64,000 nucleotides of DNA, taken from the NCBI GenBank assembly GCA_021014325.1, contig CM037470.1, forward strand, positions 6,165,647 through 6,229,646, in the 5' to 3' direction. Position 1 is the first letter of the stretch. Each line of letters starts with the position of its first letter. A program made the position numbers and the translations under genes. This DNA comes from Plazaster borealis. Lineage: Eukaryota > Echinodermata > Asteroidea > Forcipulatida > Labidiasteridae. Shown here piece after piece: positions 63,187 through 64,000 of the stretch. The notes below the pieces were generated by a model. The model had not been told where the DNA came from. It did no database searches and saw only the letters and a program-made list of their open reading frames with translations.

Positions 63187-64000
63187 GAAACACTTTTACC
63201 TTTATATGCTTACTTACATTTGGTATTATTTGAATTTCGTCTTCTCGTCAATCTGATGAGCAAATAAACCAAGTCTCATCATCAGAATGAGGTGTCAGTT
63301 TTTGGCATGGAACGTTACAATGTATATTCGTCTTAGTATAATCAAGCTTAATATAGCGATCAGTGAAGTCCTACAACTTGATTATAACTGCCGCCATCTT
63401 GTTTTTGTATGATTGAAAACATCGTAACGAAGTAATTGAGTCTGGATATATGCAAAATGGTCTGATTTATTACTCTATATATCTTAGGGTGGGTAAAAAC
63501 AATCAATCTCTTTTTAATTGCTGCGGTGACACAGGAAAGTATGACAAGTTGTTGTCAACTTTTATTAGGACTGTATTTTTTAAGTAAATTTAATAATTAA
63601 TCAGAGATGATGAAGTACTTCAACAAAATTCCCTGGGGTGTAGGGGAAACGCGTAACAGCTTGTAGAATTTAGGTTATTTGATGACTCTGAAATTGCTTC
63701 CATTCTCTTTAAATCATACAATATTTCAATTAGCCAAATGATAATTGTTTCTTCCCATTCTCCATGCGTTTAGATCAACAACCATTCATTGAAGTTAATT
63801 CAAGAAGAATGAACTAACATTACGATTGCTTGCTAATAATATCAATGCTGTGACCCAAATCGTTACTTATCAATAATTAATCGATAAAACACCAGTAGCC
63901 TTTATAACAAAATAAACCATCCCGAAGTGTCTATAGATGATATTCATCGATAGCGATTGGTGTTTCTTTTATTCCCATGACGACTACACTCAGCATTTTA
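63187..64000. other. Unassigned non-coding
   Basis: AT-rich. A loose inverted pair CTGATGAG/CTCATCATCAG at 63256-63288 lacks the GAAA needed for a hammerhead. Nothing else. Confidence 0.5.

Noticed and set aside
63250..63292. Possible hammerhead ribozyme (CTGATGAG ... CATCATCAG)
   Set aside because: No GAAA after a stem II, so the conserved core is incomplete.

Overview
This looks like nuclear DNA from an animal, and it reads as intergenic or intronic sequence. It is AT-rich and has microsatellites, minisatellites, polymerase-III-type SINEs, decayed LINE 3' ends and dozens of small inverted-repeat transposons. Reading frames are short and mostly fall inside repeats. The repeat style (TTAA-flanked foldback elements, GTGACATGG-type arrays, GGGTCA-type elements) suggests a marine deuterostome, most plausibly an echinoderm such as a sea star. 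That attribution rests on recollection and was not tested. No complete protein gene, rRNA or free-standing tRNA gene can be supported.

The dominant component is a superfamily of small non-autonomous DNA transposons that start TTAAAGG and end CCTTTAA. I recognise five families (A to E) in about 29 copies covering roughly 10 kb, about 15% of the window. The TTAA target and TTAAAGG ends fit the Kolobok/T2-type MITEs described in animals. The families share a CCTGTGAAAATTT-like box about 83 to 90 bp from the left TTAA. Families A, B and E carry a central hairpin whose sequence differs between copies; in A and B it sits at a fixed position about 200 bp in. Three times, two elements abut by sharing one TTAA (E-A twice, D-C once).

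Layout. 0-6 kb: S, C, B, R and A elements and a 31-bp minisatellite. 6-7.1 kb: a 1-kb tetranucleotide tract (CAAG, CCAA, CCCA, CCAA). 8-10.8 kb: G, L and N elements, a possible secreted-protein first exon on the minus strand, and a 22-bp E-box minisatellite. 11-15 kb: hairpin repeats I, a D-C junction, a triplicated exon-like unit and one possible exon with a GTGAGT donor. 15-24 kb: foldback U, A copies, G2, CAA/CAG tracts, a perfect 44-bp palindrome and a LINE tail. 24-34.4 kb: promoter-like patch, many MITEs, a 171-bp duplication, and an element with an intact 9-bp target duplication and Mutator-like ends. 34-48 kb: further MITEs, a tRNA-headed SINE and a 165-bp duplication. 48.4-49.2 kb: a 111-bp higher-order minisatellite. 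50-64 kb: a second SINE family, A-family variants, a GTGACATGG array, an ACGTAAATATTT cluster, H elements, a LINE C-terminal pseudogene and a degenerate ATGTAGCCC minisatellite.

Because the window is nearly gene-free, no operon or pathway links the features. They interact through transposition history: nesting, shared targets and repeat expansion inside older elements.
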